Shown in pieces: positions 54,407-64,000 of a stretch of DNA of 64,000 bases. The notes under the pieces are model-generated. The model saw nothing but the letters and a program-made list of their open reading frames with translations, was not told the origin of the DNA and ran no database searches. The stretch is taken from assembly GCA_013204105.1 (NCBI GenBank), contig JABMOM010000023.1:16689-80688 (forward strand), given 5' to 3'. The position numbers and the translations under genes are program-made. Numbering within the stretch: the first letter of the stretch is position 1; each line of letters begins with the position of its first letter. Origin of the DNA: Flavobacteriales bacterium. GTDB lineage: Bacteria > Bacteroidota > Bacteroidia > Flavobacteriales_G > Salibacteraceae.

Positions 54407-57382
54407 ATGAGAGAAAATATCTTGCGACTGCTGATGGAGCTTTTTGCCATCATTGGTGAAGCCCATCCGGAAAAAGCGTTGGCACGTCGCAAGATGGAGG
54501 AAGAGTTTCTAAGGCAGACCCTTAGCCTGGAGAAGGCGAAAGAATTCCTTACGCTGTATGACACCTTCGCAGAGGGATATCACAGCGCCGATAGTGCGCT
54601 GCAGGACCGGCAGACCCGCGCGGCTGAGATTTGCGCCGAACTCAATCGAGCGATCACGCAAAAGCAAAAGACGGTAGTCCTTGTCCGCCTCATCCAATAC
54701 CTTTTCATAGATCCAAACCCAGCTACAGAAGAATCCGCTTTTCTCCAGGTAATCCAGCGCGCTTTGCGGATTGAAGACGGGGAATTCCAATTGTTACTCC
54801 ATCTTATCACCGACATCGATCGATTTCGAGGACTGGGCGCCTTGATCACTGGTAGTGAACAGAAAACACTTCCAGAGGGCGTAAAGACATTATTGAGAAA
54901 AGAGCTCAAGGGAAAGCTATATTTTGCCTTTGTCCAGAGTGCGGATTTCTATTTTTTACGCTACATCGGAAATGAAGACCTCGAACTCAGTGGGATCCCG
55001 ATCAAAAGTGACGAGGTCTACATCTTTTCGCCCGGGGCTGCAGTGAGGGGTGCGCTGATCAACCCTATTTACTTCAGCGATGTTGTCGATCGCTTTTTGG
55101 ACAAGGAGTTGAAGGAATCCATCACCTATCGCGTAGATGATATTACCTATCATTTTTCAAGTGGGAAGCAGGGGCTCCACCCTTTGAGTTTCGTAGAGAA
55201 GTCAGGGTCACTGGTAGGAATCATGGGTGGGTCAGGCGCGGGTAAATCCACCTTGCTCAATGTGCTGAATGGAAGCGCTCCTCCTTCTGCAGGAAGTGTT
55301 AAGATCAACGGATTGGATCTTCACAAGCAGGCATCCGATCTAGAGGGTGTCGTTGGATTCGTTTCTCAGAGTGATCTATTGATGGAAGATCTTACTGTCT
55401 TTCAAAATTTATATTTCAACGCGCAACTTTGCTTGGCAGAACTCAACGATGAGGAGATTCGGGAACGAGTGGACACCGTGCTGAGCGATTTGGGACTGAT
55501 TGAAGCCAAAGACCTCAGGGTGGGCAGTCCGCTTGACAAAATCATCAGTGGAGGACAACGCAAACGACTCAACATTGCATTAGAATTGATCCGCGAGCCT
55601 GGAGTGCTCTTTCTCGACGAGCCAACTTCTGGACTTTCCTCCAGGGACAGTGAGGTCATCATCGATCTCTTGAAGTCATTGGCTTTGAAAGGTAAGCTGG
55701 TGTTTGTGGTCATTCATCAGCCATCCTCACAAATTTTTAAAGTATTTGATCGTCTACTGTTGTTGGATCAGGGAGGGTATCCCGTCTATCTAGGTAATCC
55801 AGTGGATGCCATCATCCATTTTAAGCACGCGACGCACCAGATCAATCCAGACATTGGTGAGTGCAATTGCTGCGGCAATGTGAACCCCGAACAGATATTT
55901 TCCATCGTCGAAGCGCGCCTTTTGGATGAGCGGGGGCTCCCTACGGGTGAGCGGAGATTCACCGCCAAGGAGTGGAACGATTATTACCTAGAACATCAAG
56001 CCACGCCTATTCCTTCGGAACAGCATTCGGCTGATCGTTATGAAAACGAATATAGAAAGCCAGGTCTGCTGGCACAATTTAGTGTCTTCGTTAAGCGAGA
56101 TATCCTATCCAAGCTGAACAACAAGCAATACCTGCTCATCACATTGCTCGAGGCTCCGGTATTGGCGTTTATCCTAACCTTCCTGACGCGTTATGAGCGA
56201 CCCGGGATGGAATACACGTTTCAGGATAATCGGAATTTAGTAGCCTATGTCTTCATGAGCGTTATCGTGGCCTTATTCTTAGGCTTGATGATCAGTGCGG
56301 AAGAAATTTTTAAGGACAGAAAGATCCTGAAACGCGAGCGATTCCTCAACCTCAGCAAAGGGGCATACCTCTGGAGTAAGATTGTCATCATGCTTTTGAT
56401 TTCTGCGATACAGTCTTTCCTTTTTGTAGGTCTGGGCAATTGGATCATGGGATTTTCAGAACTCTATTTCGAGTATTGGTTGATGCTTTTCGCCATGTCA
56501 TTGTACGCCAATGCCCTTGGACTGAACATCTCCTCGGCTTTCAAGAGTGCAGTGACCATCTATATTCTGATTCCATTTCTCATCATTCCGCAGCTTTTGT
56601 TGAGTGGCATTCTCGTCAAGTTTGATGAATTGAACCCCATTATGGCAGCACGCAGCGTCGTGCCCGTTCCCGGTGAGGTAATGGGAACCCGATGGGCATT
56701 GGAGGGGTTGATGGTCGAATTGTTCAAAGAAAACGGCTATGAAAAGAACTTCTATGAGATCGAAAAGGCCAAGGAAGAGATGAATTATAGGCGCGTCTTT
56801 TGGTTCAATGAAATGAAAACATTGATCGAAGAGGCTAAGGCCGGCGATGAAGCTGCTTTTTCTTTGATGGTTTCAGAATTTGGGCGGGTAGGTGAAGAAG
56901 GAATTACCAAGAACTTGCTCGAAGATGGCACGGCAAACCAGCGATTGGACGCCTTGCGCTCTGCCTTCTCCAAGCAATACCAAAAAGAAGAAGAAAAGCT
57001 GGATCAAGCTTTTGAAAAGGTGGCCAACGGCGTGGATCCCGACGCTTATTGGTCCGAACAAAAAAGCTTGTATTTCAACGGTCGCTTGGCTGATTTGGTG
57101 TTGAATAAAGATGAGATTGCCGATCGCATCTATGAAGAAAAGGCTGCCTTGCATTCGGGACAAAACGCAGTATATATGGATCCACCGGAAGGTCAGTTCC
57201 TGCGCGCTCATTTCTACGCCCCGCGTAAATTCCTTTTCGGAAACTACTACGATACCTATTGGGTCAACGTGATGGTCATTCTGGCCATGACCATACTCTT
57301 CTACGTTGCTCTGTATTTTGAATTGCTGGAACGGGGAGTCCATTACCTTGAGCAACTGTCGCATCGCCGGAAGGGGCAGTGA
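54407..57382 (+). CDS. ABCG-like half-transporter with unusual N- and C-terminal additions
   Basis: A 991-residue inner-membrane exporter. Residues about 1-105 are helical and recall TerB (guess). About 150-230 is a beta-rich region (FVQSADFYFLRYIGNEDL). The ABC ATPase follows: Walker A GGSGAGKST near 254-262, signature SGGQRKR near 361-367 and Walker B LFLDEP near 381-386, then the H-loop VIHQPSS. A four-Cys-like GECNCCGN near 485 precedes the ABC2-type membrane domain (about 560-750). A long charged helical insert (about 770-930) lies before the last helix. Layout is ABCG/White-like (nucleotide domain first). Start ATG 54407. Substrate unknown. Confidence 0.85.
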   Translation: MRENILRLLMELFAIIGEAHPEKALARRKMEEEFLRQTLSLEKAKEFLTLYDTFAEGYHSADSALQDRQTRAAEICAELNRAITQKQKTVVLVRLIQYLFIDPNPATEESAFLQVIQRALRIEDGEFQLLLHLITDIDRFRGLGALITGSEQKTLPEGVKTLLRKELKGKLYFAFVQSADFYFLRYIGNEDLELSGIPIKSDEVYIFSPGAAVRGALINPIYFSDVVDRFLDKELKESITYRVDDITYHFSSGKQGLHPLSFVEKSGSLVGIMGGSGAGKSTLLNVLNGSAPPSAGSVKINGLDLHKQASDLEGVVGFVSQSDLLMEDLTVFQNLYFNAQLCLAELNDEEIRERVDTVLSDLGLIEAKDLRVGSPLDKIISGGQRKRLNIALELIREPGVLFLDEPTSGLSSRDSEVIIDLLKSLALKGKLVFVVIHQPSSQIFKVFDRLLLLDQGGYPVYLGNPVDAIIHFKHATHQINPDIGECNCCGNVNPEQIFSIVEARLLDERGLPTGERRFTAKEWNDYYLEHQATPIPSEQHSADRYENEYRKPGLLAQFSVFVKRDILSKLNNKQYLLITLLEAPVLAFILTFLTRYERPGMEYTFQDNRNLVAYVFMSVIVALFLGLMISAEEIFKDRKILKRERFLNLSKGAYLWSKIVIMLLISAIQSFLFVGLGNWIMGFSELYFEYWLMLFAMSLYANALGLNISSAFKSAVTIYILIPFLIIPQLLLSGILVKFDELNPIMAARSVVPVPGEVMGTRWALEGLMVELFKENGYEKNFYEIEKAKEEMNYRRVFWFNEMKTLIEEAKAGDEAAFSLMVSEFGRVGEEGITKNLLEDGTANQRLDALRSAFSKQYQKEEEKLDQAFEKVANGVDPDAYWSEQKSLYFNGRLADLVLNKDEIADRIYEEKAALHSGQNAVYMDPPEGQFLRAHFYAPRKFLFGNYYDTYWVNVMVILAMTILFYVALYFELLERGVHYLEQLSHRRKGQ

Positions 57383-57581
57383 TCACGGCGTTTTCAATCA
57401 AATCAAGGAAGTTTACGCTCCACGATTCAGGTCCATTCCCAGGACTTTTCTCCCTAAGAATGCTTGCCTTTATCGTTATCTGGTACATCAACACTGACGG
57501 GTTGATAATTACAATCCCCCTGTCCCGAGTCGCCCCAAGGCTAAGGGTACATTAGCATATTCCTAAAAACTGCTTGAATAC

Positions 57582-60500
57582 GTGCGATACGTCAAATGCC
57601 TCTTAATCGCCCTGATTGTTCTCCCCGCCGCCACAGTGGGACAGATGACCATGGCCTACGACAACGATTTCCTCACCTATAATAGGGGGTTGGAGTTATT
57701 TCATAAACAGCAATTCGGACCCGCTAAGGCGCAGTTCGAAGCTGCCATTTCAACGGTTAAGAATGAACATTCTGAAGTAAGTGCCAATGCCCACTTCTAT
57801 GTGGCAGCGTGTGCCTTGGAGCTTTTTCACAAGGATGCAGAATTCCTGTTGAAGGAGTTTGTTCGAGATTACAGCACCAGCCCTAGAGTGCTGGAGGCGT
57901 GGTTCATGCTTGGAAGTTACAACTACCGAAAAAAGGATTGGGAAGACGCCATTGCGTATTTCGATGAAATCCAAGCCAGCGACTTAGTAGAGCCCGATCG
58001 AAGTGAATATTTATTCAAGAAAGGCTACAGCTATTTTCAAGAGGAGCGATACGACGAGGCCGCTGATCAGTTCTTTCAAATGAAAGATCAGTTGTCGGTT
58101 TACTACGCACCTGGTGTCTATTATTTTGCACACATTAACTATGAACAGGGCAATTATGCCACTGCGTTGAAGTCCTTCAAAAGTTTAGAAGGACATCCAC
58201 AGTTTGGCGAGGTAGTTCCTTATTACATCGTTCAGGTTTATCATTTTCAAAAAGAGTACGACAACTTGGTAGCCTATGGAACACCGTTCCTAGGGAAAGA
58301 AGGAGTGAAGCGCAAGGCAGAGATTTCTCGGCTGGTGGGTGAGGCATTGTACAACAAAGGCGAGTACGCAGAAGCTTCCCCATTTCTTGAAGAGTTCATG
58401 GCAAGTCGCCTGCCGAAACAAAGCCAGGATTATTATGTGCTGGGTTACGCTTATTACCGAAGCAATCAATTCGACAAAGCAGCCGAGCAATTCTCCAAGA
58501 TCTCTTACAGCGATGATGCCATTGGACAGAACGCTGCGTACCATTTAGGAGAAACTTACCTGAAGGCAGGGAAGAAGTCCTACGCTCGTAATGCCTACCG
58601 TTCTGCTTCTCGTCTTGACTTTCTACCTGTACTAAAAGAGGATGCCCTTTATAAGTATGCACAACTGTGCTATGAACTGAGCTACGACCCCTATGATGGT
58701 GCTATCGCTGCCTTTAAGGAGTACATTGATAACTATCCTGAAAGCGAACGGACCAAGGACGCATTTGATTACTTGGTGAATATTTACTTGACTTCAAATA
58801 ACTACGACGCGGCACTTTCGAGCATCGAAGAGTATGAGGATCCTGATATTCGTCTGAAAGAAGCGTATCAGCGCATCGCCTTCAACAAAGGCGTCTCCCT
58901 GTACCAAGACCGAATGTTGGCTGACGCGGTGAATTTCCTCGATCGATCGCTGAAGTATCCACAGAACAAAACCATTACCGCAAAGGCCAACTACTGGAAG
59001 GCCGAAGCTTTCTACTACAAGGGCGATTACAAGGAGGCCGTAAAGCATTATGAAGCATTTATTTACACCCCCGGAGCGGCCCTAACGCCGTATTTCAATT
59101 TGGCCAATTACAACATTGGCTACGCCTATTTTCAACAAGATAAGTTCATCGAGGCTCCTTCTTGGTTCCGTCGCTTTACGTCCTACAGCAAGGAAAAAGA
59201 CAAAGTCAAGCTGACGGATGCCAACCTGCGGATAGGTGACTGCTACTTCATGTTGACGCAATACCCAGCCGCAATGGACTATTATGCCATGGCAGTGAAG
59301 CTGGGAGGTTCCGACCCGGACTATGCTTTGTATCAAACCGCCATGACCCATGGTCTGCTCAACGATCTCAAGGCCAAGATTGCATCCCTGAAGAAACTAA
59401 CCGATGCCTACCCAGATTCACGTTACTTGGATGCCGCCCACTATGAAACCGGTCGGGCAAACATTCGCTTGGGTAAACAGGATGAAGCATTGGCAAGCCT
59501 CCAAAAGGTCGTCGATGATTTCCCTGGAAGTAGCTATGTGCGAAAGGCTTTGGTGAGCATTGGTCAGACCTACTACAATGGAGAGAAGGACGACGAAGCA
59601 CTGAAGATATTCATGCGCATCATCGCAGATTATCCCACCTATGAGGATACGCGTGAAGCGCTCATCGGCTTGCAGAGCATTTATTCCGATCGCGGAAAAG
59701 TAGATGAGTATGAGAAGCTGATTGGTTCACTCGAATACGTCAATATTTCTGACATGGCATTGGACAGCATTAATTACGAAGCTGCCGAGAACCAATATTT
59801 CAATGGCCAATGCAAAGAGGCTGTGGTAGCGTTCAATAAGTACCTCAGTCGTTTTGAGAAGGGAATATTCTCTTTGAATGCAAAGTTCTACCGAGCGGAG
59901 TGTATGTATAAGATGGGGCAAAAGAAAGAGGCCTTGGGGGACTATGAGTTTGTTGCCAATCAACCGAAGAACAGGTTCTCTGAATCGGCATTGGTGAAAG
60001 CCGCCCGCATCAATTTTGCAGACGATAATTATCCAGACGCACTTGCCTATTACCGGCGACTGAGCCTGCTGGGGGAATATAAGGACAACCTTCAGGAATC
60101 TGAGATTGGTCAAATGCGTTGCAACTACCAATTGAACAACTATCAGGGAGCCATCGCAAATGCCTTCATCGCCTTGGAAGATGAAAAGATCGACGAGAAT
60201 GTGAAAAACGAGGCGAACCTGATCATCGCCAAATCCAACTTGAAGCTGGAGAGTCCGAAGGAAGCAGGCACCTATTTGGTCAAGGTTGTGGCAAACGGCG
60301 CCCCTTCTCAGGCCGCCGAAGCCATGTACCTCCAAGCGAGGATTCAATTCAATCAGGATTCGCTGGATTCGACCGAAGCACTGGTGTTCTCACTTGTCGA
60401 GCGCTATCAAACGCAATCGTTTTGGTTAGGCAAGAGCCTCTTGTTGCTCACAGATGTCTACATGACCCGAGGGGATCTCTTCCAGGCCAAGGCGACCCTG

Positions 60501-60710
60501 AACAGCGTAATGGATAATTACAAAAAAGAGGACGAAGTGAAGCAAATGGCGCGTGAGAAGCTCGCTACCATTGAAGAATTGGAATCTGCTTCTGACGAGG
60601 AAGAAGCACCGGAGCTTGAGATCAACTTCCAAGGGGAACGAGGAACGGATCAGCCCGAAGAAACAGAAGAAGAAAATGATGCACCAAACAACGAGCTCGA
60701 TGAAGAATAA
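57582..60710 (+). CDS. Large exported tetratricopeptide repeat protein
   Basis: A 1042-residue protein with a signal peptide (MRYVKCLLIALIVLPAATVGQ, start GTG 57582) and about 20 TPR units filling most of the chain, for example FLTYNRGLELFHKQQFGPAKAQFEAAI, YYRSNQFDKAAEQFSKISY, RIGDCYFMLTQYPAAMDYYAMAV. It ends in a very acidic Glu/Asp/Pro tail. It is probably a periplasmic or outer-membrane scaffold. Its last 11 bases overlap the start of the next gene, an outer-membrane barrel, and the two are almost certainly partners. No exact role is known; it is not clearly SprE or a Gld protein. Confidence 0.88.
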   Translation: MRYVKCLLIALIVLPAATVGQMTMAYDNDFLTYNRGLELFHKQQFGPAKAQFEAAISTVKNEHSEVSANAHFYVAACALELFHKDAEFLLKEFVRDYSTSPRVLEAWFMLGSYNYRKKDWEDAIAYFDEIQASDLVEPDRSEYLFKKGYSYFQEERYDEAADQFFQMKDQLSVYYAPGVYYFAHINYEQGNYATALKSFKSLEGHPQFGEVVPYYIVQVYHFQKEYDNLVAYGTPFLGKEGVKRKAEISRLVGEALYNKGEYAEASPFLEEFMASRLPKQSQDYYVLGYAYYRSNQFDKAAEQFSKISYSDDAIGQNAAYHLGETYLKAGKKSYARNAYRSASRLDFLPVLKEDALYKYAQLCYELSYDPYDGAIAAFKEYIDNYPESERTKDAFDYLVNIYLTSNNYDAALSSIEEYEDPDIRLKEAYQRIAFNKGVSLYQDRMLADAVNFLDRSLKYPQNKTITAKANYWKAEAFYYKGDYKEAVKHYEAFIYTPGAALTPYFNLANYNIGYAYFQQDKFIEAPSWFRRFTSYSKEKDKVKLTDANLRIGDCYFMLTQYPAAMDYYAMAVKLGGSDPDYALYQTAMTHGLLNDLKAKIASLKKLTDAYPDSRYLDAAHYETGRANIRLGKQDEALASLQKVVDDFPGSSYVRKALVSIGQTYYNGEKDDEALKIFMRIIADYPTYEDTREALIGLQSIYSDRGKVDEYEKLIGSLEYVNISDMALDSINYEAAENQYFNGQCKEAVVAFNKYLSRFEKGIFSLNAKFYRAECMYKMGQKKEALGDYEFVANQPKNRFSESALVKAARINFADDNYPDALAYYRRLSLLGEYKDNLQESEIGQMRCNYQLNNYQGAIANAFIALEDEKIDENVKNEANLIIAKSNLKLESPKEAGTYLVKVVANGAPSQAAEAMYLQARIQFNQDSLDSTEALVFSLVERYQTQSFWLGKSLLLLTDVYMTRGDLFQAKATLNSVMDNYKKEDEVKQMAREKLATIEELESASDEEEAPELEINFQGERGTDQPEETEEENDAPNNELDEE

Positions 60711-62514
60711 GAGCATAATCATACTGCTGGGCGCGATGCTCTTCTGTTGGGCCACCCAAGCTCAAGTGAGTCGATCAGGACGTGAGGATACCATCAAGAC
60801 TACGCAGACCACGGTGTTCGAATACCGCCCAACCGTGAGTGATGCGAAGAAATTGGCCGAGTCACCTTCGACCATTGATACGGTTCTGCAAAAGCCAGAA
60901 GCGCAGTTTGCGTTTGAAACACAGCAACTCGAGACGACCTACACTCCGGACAGCATCAAAGCTGCCAAGATGAAAGGTGAGCCACTAGACCCGCTTTACC
61001 GCAGCTTTGTGAAAGGCGGTCTTGGAAATGGCATCAATTACCTCTTTGATGGTTACGTAAACGCCCTGCGCTCTCGCGATGGCGCACTTGGCATTGAGGT
61101 ACATGGTAGAGGAACACAGGGCGTCTTGACGAATTTGCCGCCTGCCCCTTACAATCGATGGAATACGGCGCTCTCAGGTAAACGGTTTCTAAAAAAGCAC
61201 CAAGTCACAGGCGCAGCCGGTTACGATCGTGAGCGGGTGCAGCACTATGGTTACACCTACAACGATACCATCATCGCCCCTTACTTCATAGAGTACCAGG
61301 GCAATGAGGATGTATTCCGACAAGTCTACACCGAAATCTTTGCCAACGTAGGCTTGAAAAGCTTCTACACGGATTCATCCAAGCTCAACCACAGCGCTGA
61401 TGTACACTACGATTACTTCTTCGATCGCAACGCTGCGAATCAAGAACACAACGTGCGCTTCGACGGCCGCTTATCCCGTTACTTGAATGGACATTTAGGC
61501 AGCTTGGATGCCATGGTCGATATGAATGCGGTGGATTATGTGGAGCAGTTCTATTCGCATCGTTACGATACGATTGCGGAGCAGCGATCCAACGTATTGG
61601 TCGGACTGACGCCTAAATTCACCACCCAAGCGAAAAAATTCAGGCTTGAAGTAGGGCTAAAAGTCCAGATGAGTCTGCAGTCGGATCAAAGCGATGTTCG
61701 ACTTTATCCGGATGTCTATGCAAAGTACAACCTGGTCAAGGAGATCATCATTCCCTATGCTGGTGTAACGGGCGGCTTGCAGAGAAATAATTTGAACAAC
61801 CTGACCGAACAGAACCCATTCCTCTGGACCGGATTGACTGTGTTGCGCAATACAGATAGGGAATATCATGCCTTTGGAGGCTTCAGAGGGGCTGTTTCCC
61901 AGCGTTTCACCTATAACCTGCACGCGGGTCAATACAAAGACCGTGATGCCCCCTTGTTTATCAATTACAATGCATCTGGATACAATCCTGGTTTGAATCC
62001 TTTTGGAGTGAATTACTTTATCGTTGCGTATGATACCATCACCACCTTCGAGATGGGTGGAGAGTTGACTTACCGGATCGGAGAGCGTTTGCAGGTGGTA
62101 GGTAAGGGAGTCTACAGAAGGTTCACAATGGTGGAAGAAGCAAAGGCGTGGCAGCGACCCAATTTTGAAGTCTCCGCGATGGGACTCTACCAGATCCAAG
62201 AGCGGATCATTGTGAAAGCGGGGATAAACATTCTAGGTCCACAAAGTGCAAAAGGACTTAAGGCGTACGATCCGAACGATACAGAATCTGTGGATTCTGA
62301 AGAAATCAATGGTCAATTGTTTACCGTGACGAGCACACAGATCGACCCGATTTTTGACCTGAATCTGGGCCTTGAATACCGCTTGTCGGAACAAATTTCT
62401 GGCTTCCTCAATATGCACAATTTGGTTGTTCAGCGTTACCAGCGTTGGAACAACTACCCAGTGCAACGCTTCAACATCATGGGTGGGATTACCTATTCGT
62501 TTTGGAAGGAGTAG
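60700..62514 (+). CDS. Predicted outer-membrane beta-barrel protein
   Basis: A 604-residue protein with a signal peptide (MKNKSIIILLGAMLFCWATQAQ). The first about 80 residues are an exported soluble stretch with TTVFEYRPTVSDAKKLAESPSTID; after PLYRSFVKGGLGN (about 100) come many alternating strands with aromatic girdles, typical of a 14-20 strand barrel (YNRWNTALSGKRFLKKHQVTGAAGYDR, FNIMGGITYSFWKE at the end). The final Phe-Trp-Lys-Glu differs from the usual C-terminal Phe. No TonB box or plug domain was recognised. The start is ATG 60700, which overlaps the TPR gene; in-frame ATGs at 60676 and 60679 are possible too. Function unknown. Confidence 0.8.
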   Translation: MKNKSIIILLGAMLFCWATQAQVSRSGREDTIKTTQTTVFEYRPTVSDAKKLAESPSTIDTVLQKPEAQFAFETQQLETTYTPDSIKAAKMKGEPLDPLYRSFVKGGLGNGINYLFDGYVNALRSRDGALGIEVHGRGTQGVLTNLPPAPYNRWNTALSGKRFLKKHQVTGAAGYDRERVQHYGYTYNDTIIAPYFIEYQGNEDVFRQVYTEIFANVGLKSFYTDSSKLNHSADVHYDYFFDRNAANQEHNVRFDGRLSRYLNGHLGSLDAMVDMNAVDYVEQFYSHRYDTIAEQRSNVLVGLTPKFTTQAKKFRLEVGLKVQMSLQSDQSDVRLYPDVYAKYNLVKEIIIPYAGVTGGLQRNNLNNLTEQNPFLWTGLTVLRNTDREYHAFGGFRGAVSQRFTYNLHAGQYKDRDAPLFINYNASGYNPGLNPFGVNYFIVAYDTITTFEMGGELTYRIGERLQVVGKGVYRRFTMVEEAKAWQRPNFEVSAMGLYQIQERIIVKAGINILGPQSAKGLKAYDPNDTESVDSEEINGQLFTVTSTQIDPIFDLNLGLEYRLSEQISGFLNMHNLVVQRYQRWNNYPVQRFNIMGGITYSFWKE

Positions 62515-62550
62515 TCAACTGTTAATTGACTGTTGATAAAACCCAAGTAA

Positions 62551-64000
<1,450 letters not shown>

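Noticed and set aside
57383..57581. 199-base gap before the TPR gene, checked for an RNA gene or riboswitch
   Set aside because: No tRNA fold, no recognised riboswitch core and no strong hairpin with a T-run was seen.

Overview
The window is about 64 kb of chromosome from a member of the Bacteroidota, most likely a marine or freshwater Flavobacteriales (Cryomorphaceae/Schleiferiaceae-like) bacterium. The evidence is the content: proteins with type IX secretion (T9SS) C-terminal sorting domains, a parA-parB-DUF5683-dapB cluster, ftsK-lolA, DUF4159 and UPF0173 genes, an ATP-type PEP carboxykinase, and repeated TAnnTTTG-type minus-7 promoter boxes just upstream of genes. Species cannot be named from the sequence. 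Genes are dense, no gap exceeds 300 bases, and I see no rRNA, tRNA, CRISPR array, prophage or insertion sequence. Several genes appear to start with TTG or GTG.

Layout. 0-2 kb: two tandem paralogous secreted proteins (the first cut by the window edge). 2-4 kb: rsmE, a DUF4159 gene and a voltage-gated-type potassium channel in one operon. 4-8 kb: pckA with a repeat-rich leader, a DUF423 membrane protein and a lipoprotein fused to a trypsin-like protease. 8-17.4 kb: a saccharopine-dehydrogenase-family gene, lptD, then an operon of a cell-wall amidase, an MCE/MlaD protein, two Fe-S (HdrC/HdrB-like) oxidoreductases and a small conserved protein. 17.6-25.8 kb (minus): glyA, fahA, spoT, a Fur-family regulator, purA and an OstA/LptA-like protein, closely spaced and probably co-transcribed in that order. 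25.9-27.4 kb: a two-gene membrane module (DUF5819-like and HTTM-like). 27.5-31.3 kb (minus): UPF0173 hydrolase, parA, parB, DUF5683 and dapB. 31.4-36.9 kb: an FMN reductase, a GT2 glycosyltransferase, lolA, ftsK and a lipoprotein.

37-45 kb (plus): arginase, argS (with a low-GC insert of about 90 residues), ffh, folD, a MATE transporter and murB. 45-49.8 kb: a 79-residue protein, a TPR protein overlapping an AddB-like PD-(D/E)XK nuclease, an orphan sorting-domain-like small protein and an OmpR-type response regulator with no partner kinase. 49.9-54.3 kb: an M43 metalloprotease with a T9SS tail, then menF and menD for menaquinone, then a DinB-family protein. 54.4-64 kb: a large ABCG-like half-transporter, a 1042-residue TPR protein overlapping a predicted outer-membrane barrel gene, and gyrB, cut by the window edge.

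Themes are envelope biogenesis (lptD, OstA-like, lolA, MCE, amidase, murB), chromosome handling (parAB, ftsK, gyrB) and central metabolism. Nothing here is clearly a new defence or mobile system. The signals that most deserve a second look are the in-frame insert in argS, the tandem TTTGTGA repeats before pckA, promoter boxes that nearly abut start codons (leaderless candidates), and three families of intergenic repeats with 7-bp, 9-bp and hairpin structure.
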